Shown here one piece after another: positions 52,361-60,869 of a DNA stretch of 64,000 bases. The notes under the pieces were generated by a model that was not told the origin of the DNA, did not search any database, and saw only the letters and a program-made list of their open reading frames with translations. A program made the position numbers and the translations under genes. Source of the DNA: Flavobacterium sp. MFBS3-15 (GTDB taxonomy: Bacteria; Bacteroidota; Bacteroidia; Flavobacteriales; Flavobacteriaceae); NCBI RefSeq assembly GCF_026107645.2, contig NZ_JAPCHV010000002.1:124001-188000 (forward strand), given 5' to 3'. How positions within the stretch are numbered: position 1 is the stretch's first letter; each line of letters starts with the position of its first letter.

Positions 52361-52744
52361 TCAGGCTTCCGGGGGAGGGGAGACTATCGCAAAATCGGCA
52401 GGCTCGAAGCGTTGCGCTACCGGGTGTGGTATTTTCAGAAAGCTTTCTTCAAAAGTAATAACTGGAGAATCTGTTTTTGGAAAAACATAAAAGTCAAGCG
52501 ACACCGTCTTTTTTACAGAAGGGTTTTCGCTGTCATCATCATCATACTCAGCAATCGCGTCATTATAGCCAAATACTTTTTCGATGAGTATCTCCAAAAG
52601 GCTTTCCTGGTCGTTTATGGCAAGGTTATCGGCTAAACCGTCAATTTGGGTATCAGGCGAATCGACACTGCAATTGAGCAGGTAGAGCGCCATGAAAGCG
52701 CAAAACAACCTGCCCAGTAATGATGTCGTCCCGGTTTTTTCCAT
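52361..52744 (-). CDS. small lipoprotein of unknown function
   Basis: A 127-residue protein with lipobox LLNC (about residues 22-25) preceded by a hydrophobic stretch starting at a basic N-terminus (MEKTGTTSLLGRLFCAF). The rest is acidic (EYDDDDSENPS) with no recognised domain. It lies ahead of the putative OM barrel gene and may be co-transcribed with it. Confidence 0.6.
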   Translation of the reverse strand: MEKTGTTSLLGRLFCAFMALYLLNCSVDSPDTQIDGLADNLAINDQESLLEILIEKVFGYNDAIAEYDDDDSENPSVKKTVSLDFYVFPKTDSPVITFEESFLKIPHPVAQRFEPADFAIVSPPPEA

Positions 52745-52802
52745 TGTGCAAAAATAAGTTTTTCCATTGGCTTAGCAAAAACGATGCCTACATTAGCCTT
52801 AT

Positions 52803-53723
52803 TTAATCATGGTTTACCATTTGACGGTACAGCATCAGTATGCCCTTTTTATCCCGTTTCCAAATATTGATGCTTTTTCCGGTGACACGGCCTTTATAAT
52901 CACCGGCTGTAAAATCTACGGTGTAGTAGCCGTGCTCAATTACAATGTTTCCATTATTTAGTCCGTAAATATCTCCGCTCCTTAGGTCCAGGTTATCTAT
53001 AACCACATTGCCGGGTTTTTCGTGCTCGGTAAAATAGGCGGTGATTGCAGCAATTCCCTTAAGCGATGGGGTATAATAGGTGAGGTACATAGCATCGGGC
53101 AGGAAAATTGTAGCATGTTCACCACCTTTTCTTTCAATAACGCATTTCTTTATGAATCCGTTACGCTCGGCCAGCTCGTTTTCAAAAGCAGTATTGCTCA
53201 GGAAATCATATTCGATAGTAGACAGTTTCCCGATCTCAGGCAGGGCTGCGCGGTCAAACGAAGCATTGGCGCCCCATATTTCGGCGGTCTTCGTTACGGT
53301 ATTGTTTTTCTTATCCTGTTTCCAAAGCGTAAGGTATTTTCCTTCATACACATATCGGGCTTTTCCTATTCGTGTAAAAGTCTGGGTAAAATTACCAACC
53401 TCCAATAGTTCCCCGCCAAGGTTGGATAATTCCCCGATGTTCTTTTGGTAGGCTGTGACGTCTATAGAGTCCAAACATAGCCTGTAATATTCTTCTATTT
53501 CGCTCTTGCCATGGCGAACCTCGCTATGTTCGGGCATTATTACAGCATTTTCAGTATAACTTCGCGACACGGAGGCGGGATCTCCCGCTACTATTTTTTT
53601 AGACATTTCATTGTTGGCCAGCTCAATGGTTTTCCAAATCCGGTCAGATGGTTGTAATGCCGTTTGTGCCGATGCCTGCATTGCACAAAGCAATAAGATT
53701 AATAAATTTATTGAATATTTCAT
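52803..53723 (-). CDS. exported tandem SnoaL/DUF4440-like protein
   Basis: The ATG at 53723 (MKYSINLLILLLCAMQASA) is chosen over 53753 because it starts the signal peptide. The mature protein contains two copies of an NTF2-like domain (about 30-160 and 165-305), recognised by IELANNEMSKKIVAGDPASVSRSYTENAVIMPEH, and a similar block in the second half. The fold binds small ligands or catalyses simple reactions; here the role is unknown. Transcribed leftward. Confidence 0.78.
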   Translation of the reverse strand: MKYSINLLILLLCAMQASAQTALQPSDRIWKTIELANNEMSKKIVAGDPASVSRSYTENAVIMPEHSEVRHGKSEIEEYYRLCLDSIDVTAYQKNIGELSNLGGELLEVGNFTQTFTRIGKARYVYEGKYLTLWKQDKKNNTVTKTAEIWGANASFDRAALPEIGKLSTIEYDFLSNTAFENELAERNGFIKKCVIERKGGEHATIFLPDAMYLTYYTPSLKGIAAITAYFTEHEKPGNVVIDNLDLRSGDIYGLNNGNIVIEHGYYTVDFTAGDYKGRVTGKSINIWKRDKKGILMLYRQMVNHD

Positions 53724-53777
53724 TTTCAGGTGGTTATGATTGATGACTACCAAATGTAATGAAATTTTCTGTAAGAT

Positions 53778-54425
53778 TTATACCTGTCTTTTCATCCAAT
53801 CTGCAAATTCGGGCACGGTATAAAAAATATAGTCGGGATGCATGGCTACTAGCGCATTGGGTTCGGCTGTTTCGGCCCAAGCCGCAGAAACTATCGGGAT
53901 GCCAACCTGCCTGCAGGTAAGGATGTCGCTGGTAGTATCACCCACATATACTACTTCATCCTTATCTACATCACTCCAGGCTTCCAGAATCGATTCAATA
54001 CCTTCTGCCTTGCGGTTGCCATCAGGGTTTCCCGCTTCGAGAATCTCAAAAAGGTGTGACATGCCGAATTTATCCAATGTAATCACCGCACTTGCCCTGC
54101 CTTTTCCTGTAACCATAGCCACACGAATATCTTTATCTTTCAAAGAGGCTATAAGCTCCGGCATGCCCTCAAAAGGGGCGGGGCACATATCGTGGCTTTC
54201 TTCGTAAATGTGGAGGTATTCACTAACGCCTTTATCAAAATGGTTTGGGGCCAATGCCATGATAGTACCTTCTTCCGAAGGGCCAAAGGTAGCTATAATC
54301 TCGGCATCCGAAACCGCACGCCCGGCCAGCGGCTCTATCGACTGCCTGAATGAAGTGATGCAAAGGGGGAGGGTATTGGCAATGGTGCCATCAAGGTCAA
54401 AAATTACGGCTTTGAGTTTTTTCAT
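53778..54425 (-). CDS. HAD-family phosphatase (phosphoglycolate-type)
   Basis: A 215-residue HAD hydrolase: motif I VIFDLDGTIAN (Asp nucleophile), motif II VTGKG, motif III Lys near RKAEGI and motif IV VYVGDTTSD. The cap is the small helical type (subclass I). Likely phosphoglycolate or a similar small sugar phosphate; the substrate cannot be stated. Alone. Confidence 0.9.
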   Translation of the reverse strand: MKKLKAVIFDLDGTIANTLPLCITSFRQSIEPLAGRAVSDAEIIATFGPSEEGTIMALAPNHFDKGVSEYLHIYEESHDMCPAPFEGMPELIASLKDKDIRVAMVTGKGRASAVITLDKFGMSHLFEILEAGNPDGNRKAEGIESILEAWSDVDKDEVVYVGDTTSDILTCRQVGIPIVSAAWAETAEPNALVAMHPDYIFYTVPEFADWMKRQV

Positions 54426-54500
54426 GGGTTTAATGGAAAACAGATGTCGCTAAAATAGACAGAATTTTGTAGCTTTGGTAACAACCAATTTAAAATTACC

Positions 54501-54992
54501 ATGAAGATAATTACACGTTTGCTGTTAGCTGCGGCTTTGCTAACACTATCATTGCCCGCAATGGCACAGGAATATGAAGGCGGCCTGTTCACGCCAGGTA
54601 CCAACTTCGAAATGACTGTCGTTGCAACTGAGCCTGTATTTTGGGTAAATGCTGCTAACGAAGCCAATGCCTATTTTGAAACAAAGGAGGGCATTACAAT
54701 TATGACAATGCAGGCCAACAAAAAGCCCGACACAGGCAAGCTGCCCAAAATTTCAAGAGTTTCTTTCAGTGATTATGGCTTTATGCTGCACGGCGAGGAT
54801 AGTTCCTATTTTTTCGGATTGGGTAATAAAGAATCAGAGCAATACCTGAAAATACTGAAATATGCTGCAACAGGAGAAATAAAAACTTTTGAAGGCTATG
54901 GCATTGCCAAACATTACTGGCCGAAGGATAAGGCTCCGGCGCTTGATAAGCTTAAAGCGGCAAAGAGTGTTTATGATGTTTTAGGGAAATGA
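54501..54992 (+). CDS. small exported protein of unknown function
   Basis: A 163-residue protein with a clear signal peptide (MKIITRLLLAAALLTLSLPAMAQE). The mature part is soluble and mixed alpha/beta, with a Lys-rich tail (PKDKAPALDKLKAAKS). No family known. Divergent from the HAD gene (75-nt gap). Confidence 0.7.
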   Translation: MKIITRLLLAAALLTLSLPAMAQEYEGGLFTPGTNFEMTVVATEPVFWVNAANEANAYFETKEGITIMTMQANKKPDTGKLPKISRVSFSDYGFMLHGEDSSYFFGLGNKESEQYLKILKYAATGEIKTFEGYGIAKHYWPKDKAPALDKLKAAKSVYDVLGK

Positions 54993-55005
54993 TTTGAGAA
55001 TAAAA

Positions 55006-55033
55006 AAAACCGCACTCTCTCAAGCACGGTTTT
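55006..55033 (-). terminator. terminator of lysA
   Basis: AAAACCG (55006-55012) pairs with CGGTTTT (55027-55033); on the minus strand followed by T-rich sequence. It is shared with the converging 54501-54992 gene. Confidence 0.8.
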
Positions 55034-55060
55034 CAACTGAAAAGTAACAATTATTATAAT

Positions 55061-56287
55061 TTAAACTGTGGTTTCGGCTGGCGCAAAATCAAGAACCACC
55101 TGGTTCCTAAGTATGTCTTCAAATGTTTCGCGTTCACGTATCAGGTGGCCTTTGCCTTCATGCCAAAGCACTTCGGCAGGGCGTACGCGCGAATTGTAGT
55201 TGCTGCTCATCGAAAAGCAGTAGGCCCCGGCATTGCGGAAACATAACAGGTCGCCTTCCTTAATCTCGGCAATACGACGGTTGCTGGCAAAGGTATCGGT
55301 TTCACAGATGTAACCCACCACAGAGTAGAAACGCTCCTTGCCTTTAGGATTGGAAATGTTTTCTATATAATGCTCAGACCCATAGAACATAGGACGTATA
55401 AGGTGGTTGAAACCGCTGTCTATCCCCGCAAATACAGTTGATGTCGTTTGTTTTACTACATTCACTTTGGCAAGGAAAAAGCCGGCTTCGCTCACGAGGA
55501 ACTTACCGGGTTCAAAGGCAAGTGTAAGTTCGCGCCCATATTCAGAACAAAATGAATTGAAGCGTTTGCTTAACTTTTTACCCAATTCCTCGACATCAGT
55601 CTGAATGTCATCTTTTTTATAAGGCACTTTGAACCCGCTGCCAAAATCAAGAAACTCCAGTTCTTTAAAGTGGCTGGCAGTCTCAAATAATATTTCAGCA
55701 GCATACAGGAACACCTCTATGTCCAGGATGTCGCTGCCTGTATGCATGTGAATGCCATTAATATGCATTCCTGTATTTTCTACGATGCGAAGCAGGTGTG
55801 GCATCTGATGGATGGATATACCGAACTTACTGTCGATGTGGCCAACAGATATGTTGCTATTGCCACCGGCCATTACGTGCGGGTTGATACGTATGCATAC
55901 GGGGGTTGTCGGATGTTTGGCGCCAAACTGCTCCAATATGGATAAATTATCTATATTAATCTGAACACCCATCGCAGCCACGTCTTCAATCTCTTCCATG
56001 GACACACCGTTTGGGGTGTAAATGATCCTATCCGGAGAATAACCGGCGTGAATGCCCAACTGTACTTCCTCAATTGAAACTGTATCAAGACAGGAACCCA
56101 TCTGTTTCAGAAGTTTTAATATCGAAATATTTGAGAGTGCCTTAACCGCATAATTGATGCGCAGGCTTTTAACCTTAGAAAACGCTTTCTCCAGGCGTTG
56201 GTATTGCGATTGTATTTTTGCTGCATCATACACATACAGCGGGTTGCCAAACTCGTCTGCGAGTTGTACCAATTGTTTAGTATCCAT
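55061..56287 (-). CDS. lysA: diaminopimelate decarboxylase
   Basis: PLP enzyme that converts meso-diaminopimelate to lysine, the last step of lysine synthesis. The PLP Lys is in NYAVKALSN (about residue 48), the phosphate and substrate sites are HMHTGSDI, EPGKFLVSEAG and NAGAYCFSMSSNYNSRVRP. Length of 408 is normal. A TTG-N20-TAATTTTG promoter lies just upstream; a terminator follows. Confidence 0.96.
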   Translation of the reverse strand: MDTKQLVQLADEFGNPLYVYDAAKIQSQYQRLEKAFSKVKSLRINYAVKALSNISILKLLKQMGSCLDTVSIEEVQLGIHAGYSPDRIIYTPNGVSMEEIEDVAAMGVQINIDNLSILEQFGAKHPTTPVCIRINPHVMAGGNSNISVGHIDSKFGISIHQMPHLLRIVENTGMHINGIHMHTGSDILDIEVFLYAAEILFETASHFKELEFLDFGSGFKVPYKKDDIQTDVEELGKKLSKRFNSFCSEYGRELTLAFEPGKFLVSEAGFFLAKVNVVKQTTSTVFAGIDSGFNHLIRPMFYGSEHYIENISNPKGKERFYSVVGYICETDTFASNRRIAEIKEGDLLCFRNAGAYCFSMSSNYNSRVRPAEVLWHEGKGHLIRERETFEDILRNQVVLDFAPAETTV

Positions 56288-56310
56288 AATCCTCCATCCT
56301 TATTTTGCTG

Positions 56311-56341
56311 CAAAATTATATACGAAAGTAAGTCAAAACAA
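56311..56341 (-). promoter_or_regulatory. lysA promoter
   Basis: Minus-strand TTG (56341-56339), 20 nt, TAATTTTG (56318-56311), the same spacing as the leucine dehydrogenase promoter. The box ends 23 nt before the ATG. Confidence 0.7.
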
Positions 56342-56445
56342 ATGAATACCTGAAGAATAACAAAATATAACATTTTGTTGTAAATAAAACAAATAATTTA
56401 CTATTTTAAACTTAAAACAACAACTAATACTATCATCAAATAAAA

Positions 56446-56500
56446 AACCGGGCTACTCACAACACCGGTGACGAAGCGGTATTGCGATAGTAACCCGGTT
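56446..56500 (-). terminator. long imperfect hairpin, likely terminator of the 139-aa lipoprotein gene
   Basis: AACCGGG (56446-56452) pairs with CCCGGTT (56494-56500), extended by TACT/AGTA across one mismatch, with a loop of about 30 nt. The minus strand is T-rich after it (TTTTTTATTTG). It lies 18 nt beyond the stop codon. Confidence 0.65.
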
Positions 56501-56517
56501 AAAGGCAAGTAACAACC

Positions 56518-56937
56518 TTATTTAATGAAAGTGAGCACGTACCCGTCGGCAACAGCCTGGGTAAGTATTAGTCCGCTATCGGTAGCATTCACACAGCCAA
56601 AGTCAATATTGTCAATAAAGAGGTTTTCTTCGCATGGGGCTGGTGTATATTCTGCCGGCTGGTAACTTAATTCATACGTTCCTGATTCAAAGAAATCTTC
56701 CGCATCTTCGTTGGTATTATTATTAACTACGGTCACAGTCTGGTCGGTATTGAATTTCCAGGTTATAGTTCTCGGTTCAAAATCATGGCTAACCCCGACT
56801 ATGCTGCCGCTAACATTTACCAAATTGTAGGGTGCAGATGTTTCAGGAATGGTATAAATGGTACCGCTTTCGTCGTCGTCGCCACAGGACATTAAAAATA
56901 AAGCAGGCAGTACCAGTAAAAATAGTTTTCTTTTCAT
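56518..56937 (-). CDS. small lipoprotein of unknown function
   Basis: A 139-residue lipoprotein (MKRKLFLLVLPALFLMSCGDDD; lipobox LMSC). The mature part is beta-rich (GIVGVSHDFEPRTITWKFN-like strands) and resembles the 49659-50126 protein in style: small, acidic, Asp-rich after the Cys. Two Cys (PCEENL and DFGCVN) may pair. Function unknown. Confidence 0.68.
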   Translation of the reverse strand: MKRKLFLLVLPALFLMSCGDDDESGTIYTIPETSAPYNLVNVSGSIVGVSHDFEPRTITWKFNTDQTVTVVNNNTNEDAEDFFESGTYELSYQPAEYTPAPCEENLFIDNIDFGCVNATDSGLILTQAVADGYVLTFIK

Positions 56938-57294
56938 AGCAAAATGATTTTACTAAAAGATGATAATTCAACCAAAGAGTTGCGTGGAACCGGATTAAAT
57001 TTTTACAAATCCGTTAACGGTCAAAAGGCATAAACATAATGGCAAAGACTGCTGCTAAAAGGCATAAATAATTTTTCATAGCTGGATGGTTTTTATTCGG
57101 CTTTTCTTTTGTTAATAGACGGATGCCCAATGATAAGGTTGCGTGCTACTTTCATAATTAACACATTCTGATAACAGCAACACAATCAAAACCCCTATGT
57201 GATGAAGTGCTATTTAACCAAAAACAACACAAATCCTGTAAAATTTATTGGGATAAAAAACTTAAAAATCTTTCTGCGGTTGAATGGATTTTCC
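56938..57294. other. gene-free spacer upstream of sucC
   Basis: Over 350 nt without a convincing gene. I see one possible 21-codon minus-strand ORF (57079-57014; MKNYLCLLAAVFAIMFMPFDR), which looks like an isolated signal-peptide-like peptide. It has no recognisable Shine-Dalgarno site and could be chance. No tRNA-like fold is seen. Confidence 0.3.
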
Positions 57295-57302
57295 TATTTT
57301 TG
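57295..57302 (+). promoter_or_regulatory. -7 box of sucC
   Basis: TATTTTTG fits TAnnTTTG and ends 31 nt before the sucC ATG. I see no TTG at the right spacing (the nearest lies only 12 nt upstream). Confidence 0.5.
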
Positions 57303-57333
57303 TTGCACTTTTAAAAAGATAAATGCATTAATC

Positions 57334-58527
57334 ATGAATTTACACGAATATCAGGGAAAAGAAATTCTGGCAAGCCACGGCGTTCGCGTTCAGCGCGGCA
57401 TCGTTGCCAATAATCCTGCAGAGGCAGTAGCCGCAGCAAAACAGCTTACAGCCGAAACGGGAACCGGATGGCATGTTATCAAGGCGCAAATCCATGCTGG
57501 CGGCCGCGGTAAGGGCGGTGGAGTTAAGCTGGCCAAAAACCTTCAGCAGGTTGAGGAGATTGCAGAACAAATCATAGGTATGGATCTTATCACGCCTCAA
57601 ACGCCTCCTACAGGTAAAAAGGTGCATAAAGTGCTTATTGCCGAGGATGTATACTACCCTGGTGAGAGTGAAACTTCAGAATTCTATATGTCTGTTCTTC
57701 TGAACAGAGGCCGTGGCCGTAACATGATTATGTATTCAACTGAAGGCGGTATGGATATCGAAGAAGTTGCCGAGCATACGCCACACCTTATCTTTACTGA
57801 AGAAATTGACCCGGCTGTAGGCCTTCAGGGTTTCCAGGCCAGGAGGATTGCCTTCAACCTTGGGCTAAGCGGTAACGCTTTTAAGGAAATGACACAGTTT
57901 GTGGCCGCCCTTTACAATGCTTATATCGATAGTGATGCCTCAATGTTTGAGATCAACCCTGTACTTAAAACATCTGACAATAAAATTTTAGCTGTAGATG
58001 CTAAAGTAGTGCTTGATGACAACGCCCTTTACCGCCAAAAGAAATATGCAGATATGCGCGACATCCGCGAGGAAGCTGCCATTGAAGTAGAGGCTAAAGA
58101 AGTAGGTCTTAACTATGTTGACCTAGATGGTACAGTTGGCTGTATGGTAAACGGTGCAGGCCTTGCCATGGCAACCATGGACCTTATAAAATATGCAGGC
58201 TTTGAGCCGGCTAACTTCCTTGACGTAGGTGGTACAGCTGATGCCAAAAGGGTAGAAACAGCTTTCCGAATCATTCTTCGTGACCCGAACGTAAAAGCGA
58301 TCCTTATCAACATTTTCGGTGGTATCGTTCGTTGCGACCGTGTTGCACAAGGTGTAGTCGATGCTTATAAGAATATGGGCGACAGCATTAAAGTGCCTAT
58401 CATTGTTCGCCTTCAGGGTACCAATGCCGATATAGCTAAAGAGCTTATCGATAATTCAGGTATGCCAATCCTTTCTGCAACCCTGTTCCAGGAAGCTGCA
58501 GACCAGGTAAAAGCTGCCCTTAGCTAA
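57334..58527 (+). CDS. sucC: succinyl-CoA synthetase, ADP/GDP-forming, beta subunit
   Basis: TCA-cycle enzyme: succinyl-CoA + NDP + Pi to succinate + CoA + NTP, forming a complex with SucD (not in the window). The start is the ATG at 57334 (MNLHEYQGKEIL), the usual family N-terminus; an upstream in-frame ATG at 57199 lies in the leader. An ATP-grasp domain shows GGRGKGGGVKLAKN, YMSVLLNRGRGRNM, and the C-terminal ligase domain has GGTADAKRVE and NIFGGIVRCD. 397 residues, normal. Confidence 0.96.
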   Translation: MNLHEYQGKEILASHGVRVQRGIVANNPAEAVAAAKQLTAETGTGWHVIKAQIHAGGRGKGGGVKLAKNLQQVEEIAEQIIGMDLITPQTPPTGKKVHKVLIAEDVYYPGESETSEFYMSVLLNRGRGRNMIMYSTEGGMDIEEVAEHTPHLIFTEEIDPAVGLQGFQARRIAFNLGLSGNAFKEMTQFVAALYNAYIDSDASMFEINPVLKTSDNKILAVDAKVVLDDNALYRQKKYADMRDIREEAAIEVEAKEVGLNYVDLDGTVGCMVNGAGLAMATMDLIKYAGFEPANFLDVGGTADAKRVETAFRIILRDPNVKAILINIFGGIVRCDRVAQGVVDAYKNMGDSIKVPIIVRLQGTNADIAKELIDNSGMPILSATLFQEAADQVKAALS

Positions 58528-58557
58528 GAAAACATAAACTACTAAATATGTAATGCC

Positions 58558-58589
58558 GATCCCTCCGCCATAAACGGGGGGATCTTTTT
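58558..58589 (+). terminator. rho-independent terminator after sucC
   Basis: GATCCCTCC (58558-58566) pairs with GGGGGGATC (58576-58584; one mismatched step), followed by T5. Confidence 0.9.
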
Positions 58590-58605
58590 CTTAAACCCAT
58601 TCGTC

Positions 58606-58830
58606 ATGAAAAAAGAAACGGTATCGCAAGCCCTTATACAGGAAATTTTTTTAGACGGGCTGATATTCATAGCTATTGGTGCCGTTGCATTAGGTTGGGC
58701 TTTGTGGCGGAGGAAAAAGAATGGCAGAAAAACGCTGGCCAATAAAGCCTTTCGTTCCCTGGGTATTATAAACATTGCTTTTGGGTTGTTCAGTGTTTGC
58801 TGGTCAGCTTACCAGACTTTTAAAAAATAA
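58606..58830 (+). CDS. small membrane protein downstream of sucC
   Basis: A 74-residue protein (MKKETVSQALIQEIFLDGL...) with two helices (about residues 20-35 and 52-68) separated by a basic loop (RRKKNGRKTLAN). No family known. It sits after the sucC terminator, so it may have its own promoter. Confidence 0.6.
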   Translation: MKKETVSQALIQEIFLDGLIFIAIGAVALGWALWRRKKNGRKTLANKAFRSLGIINIAFGLFSVCWSAYQTFKK

Positions 58831-58874
58831 CTTTCAGGAAAAGGTATCTTCATTCTATTCGCTGTAATTGAGGA

Positions 58875-59696
58875 TTATTTCTTCAATTCCAAAATCCTCT
58901 TCACCTCATTTAATAAAACCGGAATTGCAGGCTCTTCCATCTGGTGGCCATAGCCGCCAATTTCGACGAGGCGGGTGGCTTTATGCCCAGCTACTTTCAT
59001 CATGCGTGCCAGATAGGCATTTTCCTCGTATCGGCCTAACAGTTCCAGTTCACGATCTCCTGTAATGAGCAGAAGGGGTGGCGCATCGGCACGCACGTGG
59101 AATAATGGCGCATATTCATCTATAGTCGGTTGCTTCTCCCCAATTCCCTTTTCCTGGCGGATGGTAAAATGCGTTACGCACTGCCCGCTGAAGGGTATAA
59201 GCCCCGCAACTTCATTGGCATCGATGTTATGTTTGGCAAGGTATTTTTTGTCAAGCACCGCCATCATTCCCAAATAGCCCCCAGCCGAATGCCCCGTAAC
59301 AAATAATGACGACGGGTCGCCCCCGTATTTAGCCACGTTATTGAATGCCCATGCAATGGCAGCTGCCGCATCTTCAATGTAGGTTGGGGCCGTTACTTTT
59401 GGGTGGAGGCGATATCCCACAGTGATTATGGCATATCCTTTATCTTTCAACCCTTCGGGAATCCATTTGCTGCCACCGGTAATGCCACCGCCGTGAAAGT
59501 AAACCAGTGTAGCGAAATTCTTTACGTTTTTTGGGTAATAAATATCGAGTATGCAGCGCTCGGCGGCATACGCATTATTTTTGTATACAACTTCAGGATA
59601 GTAGCGTATATTGGATTGTGTTGTGTATTCGGTTTTTTGTGCAGCAACTATGTTTGCAGTAAGAACGAGAAGCAACAGAAACAGAGTGTTTTTCAT
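58875..59696 (-). CDS. exported alpha/beta hydrolase (HGGG type)
   Basis: A 273-residue hydrolase with signal peptide (MKNTLFLLLLVLTANIVAAQK). The oxyanion hole is YFHGGGITGG, the nucleophile Ser is in GHSAGGY (about 140), and the His is in GGYGHQME near the C-terminus. Carboxylesterase of the BD-FAE/hormone-sensitive-lipase-like group. Substrate unknown. Confidence 0.88.
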   Translation of the reverse strand: MKNTLFLLLLVLTANIVAAQKTEYTTQSNIRYYPEVVYKNNAYAAERCILDIYYPKNVKNFATLVYFHGGGITGGSKWIPEGLKDKGYAIITVGYRLHPKVTAPTYIEDAAAAIAWAFNNVAKYGGDPSSLFVTGHSAGGYLGMMAVLDKKYLAKHNIDANEVAGLIPFSGQCVTHFTIRQEKGIGEKQPTIDEYAPLFHVRADAPPLLLITGDRELELLGRYEENAYLARMMKVAGHKATRLVEIGGYGHQMEEPAIPVLLNEVKRILELKK

Positions 59697-59750
59697 GGCT
59701 TGTAATTAAAAACCTAAATATAACCATAAATATGGAAAACAAAAAATGAT

Positions 59751-60275
59751 TCAGATTTTGTACCGCAAAAGCGCTTGATAAGGTTCGCCCTCAAGCCCCA
59801 GCAGCTTGGCAAAGGCAGGTTCAGTCTTCATCCCTGATTCTTTAAGGCTAATCACTTCCAATCGGAAAGCCTCGTTTTTTTCCTCCAATATTTGATGCTC
59901 AATGATCATGTGGCGGTAACCGTTCTGCTCTTTCACCGGTATCGGCTGACCGAAAACCTCAATCTCAAAACCACCCACAAAAAAGTTGGCTATGGTGGTA
60001 GGAATCCCGGCAATTTTCTTTCTGTGGAGTATAAATCCTTCATGTTCCGAAAAAGAGGTTTCCAAAGATGCTGCAAATTCACCTTCATCATCGAAACAGC
60101 AAAGGATGTCGAGGTCGCTTCCATCGACATTGATATTGAGGGGGATGGTGCCTGCCAAAATGGGAGTATAAGCATGTAATGACAACATAATTCTGTTTTC
60201 ATCAAGCACTTTCCGGGCATTCTGCTGTACAGTTGTTCCGTCTTTAAGGTAATCAATTGTATCGAATGGAAGCAT
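59751..60275 (-). CDS. DUF4269 protein (nucleotidyltransferase-like)
   Basis: A 174-residue protein that resembles DUF4269: GTIPLNINVDGSDLDILCCF, which has the G-S-D-x-D pattern of nucleotidyltransferase folds, and FEVFGQPIPV. The GSD motif suggests a nucleotidyl-transfer activity but is not proof. The terminator at 60285-60308 lies just upstream of its start and belongs to the neighbouring gene. Confidence 0.82.
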   Translation of the reverse strand: MLPFDTIDYLKDGTTVQQNARKVLDENRIMLSLHAYTPILAGTIPLNINVDGSDLDILCCFDDEGEFAASLETSFSEHEGFILHRKKIAGIPTTIANFFVGGFEIEVFGQPIPVKEQNGYRHMIIEHQILEEKNEAFRLEVISLKESGMKTEPAFAKLLGLEGEPYQALLRYKI

Positions 60276-60284
60276 ATGAAAATG

Positions 60285-60308
60285 AAAACCGTACAGGTGT
60301 ACGGTTTT
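60285..60308 (-). terminator. terminator of the DUF1456 gene, palindromic
   Basis: AAAACCGTACA (60285-60295) pairs with TGTACGGTTTT (60298-60308) with a 2-nt gap. Immediately after the DUF1456 stop (60313). Confidence 0.85.
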
Positions 60309-60312
60309 ATAG

Positions 60313-60759
60313 TTAAGCTTTTTTGTTTTTACCGTTGTTGAATTTTACCTTTTCAACTATCGGGGCAGCCTTTTTAGGCTTATTGTTATTATGCTGTTTA
60401 GGGCCTTTGAGCGGTGGCTTTTTTGGCTTCTCTTTTGCGGCCGCAGGTTTCTTTTCTGAAGTTGTTTTTTCCGGTTTTCCTGAAGATTGTTTTATAGCCT
60501 GCCTGTTCTTTTCTATCACATCCATGGCATTGGTGGGATTCTCTTTCGTCCCGCGCAGGTGAATTACCAGCCCGTTAAGGAAATTGCGCAGCACCTGGTC
60601 ACCGCACTCCATGTAGTTGGGATGGTCGGCATTGCGAAAAAAAGCGCCCAGCTCCGCCTTGCTTAGTCTGAAATCAACCAGTTGAAGTATCTCCACAATC
60701 TGGTCATCACGCAATTGCAATGCCACACGGAGCTTTTTGAATATATCGTTGTTGTTCAT
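60313..60759 (-). CDS. DUF1456 (YehS-like) protein
   Basis: The start is the ATG at 60759 (MNNNDIFKKLRVALQLRD), 27 codons downstream of the longest in-frame ATG, because a TACTTTTG promoter box lies between. Two DUF1456 repeats are visible: NDIFKKLRVALQL...LVDFRLSKAELGAFFRNADHPNY and LRNFLNGLVIHLRG. The C-terminal ~60 residues are Lys/Pro-rich (EKKPAAAKEKPKK), a low-complexity extension not found in E. coli YehS. Role unknown. Confidence 0.88.
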   Translation of the reverse strand: MNNNDIFKKLRVALQLRDDQIVEILQLVDFRLSKAELGAFFRNADHPNYMECGDQVLRNFLNGLVIHLRGTKENPTNAMDVIEKNRQAIKQSSGKPEKTTSEKKPAAAKEKPKKPPLKGPKQHNNNKPKKAAPIVEKVKFNNGKNKKA

Positions 60760-60763
60760 AGCG

Positions 60764-60771
60764 CAAAAGTA
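60764..60771 (-). promoter_or_regulatory. -7 promoter box 4 nt before the DUF1456 start
   Basis: Minus-strand TACTTTTG, the same sequence and same 4-nt distance to the start codon as the SulP gene at 12912. The mRNA would be leaderless or nearly so. Confidence 0.5.
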
Positions 60772-60869
60772 GGGTTTATTTGTTGATGCGTTGATATGTT
60801 GATTTGGTAATTTGTTTATTCGGATGCCTAGATTTGACAAATAACCAAATCCACAATAACCAAATTAAC

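Noticed and set aside
57199..57333. N-terminal extension of SucC from the ATG at 57199
   Set aside because: The extension spans the promoter box at 57295-57302 and has an AT-rich, non-conserved composition; MNLHEYQGKEIL is the family start.
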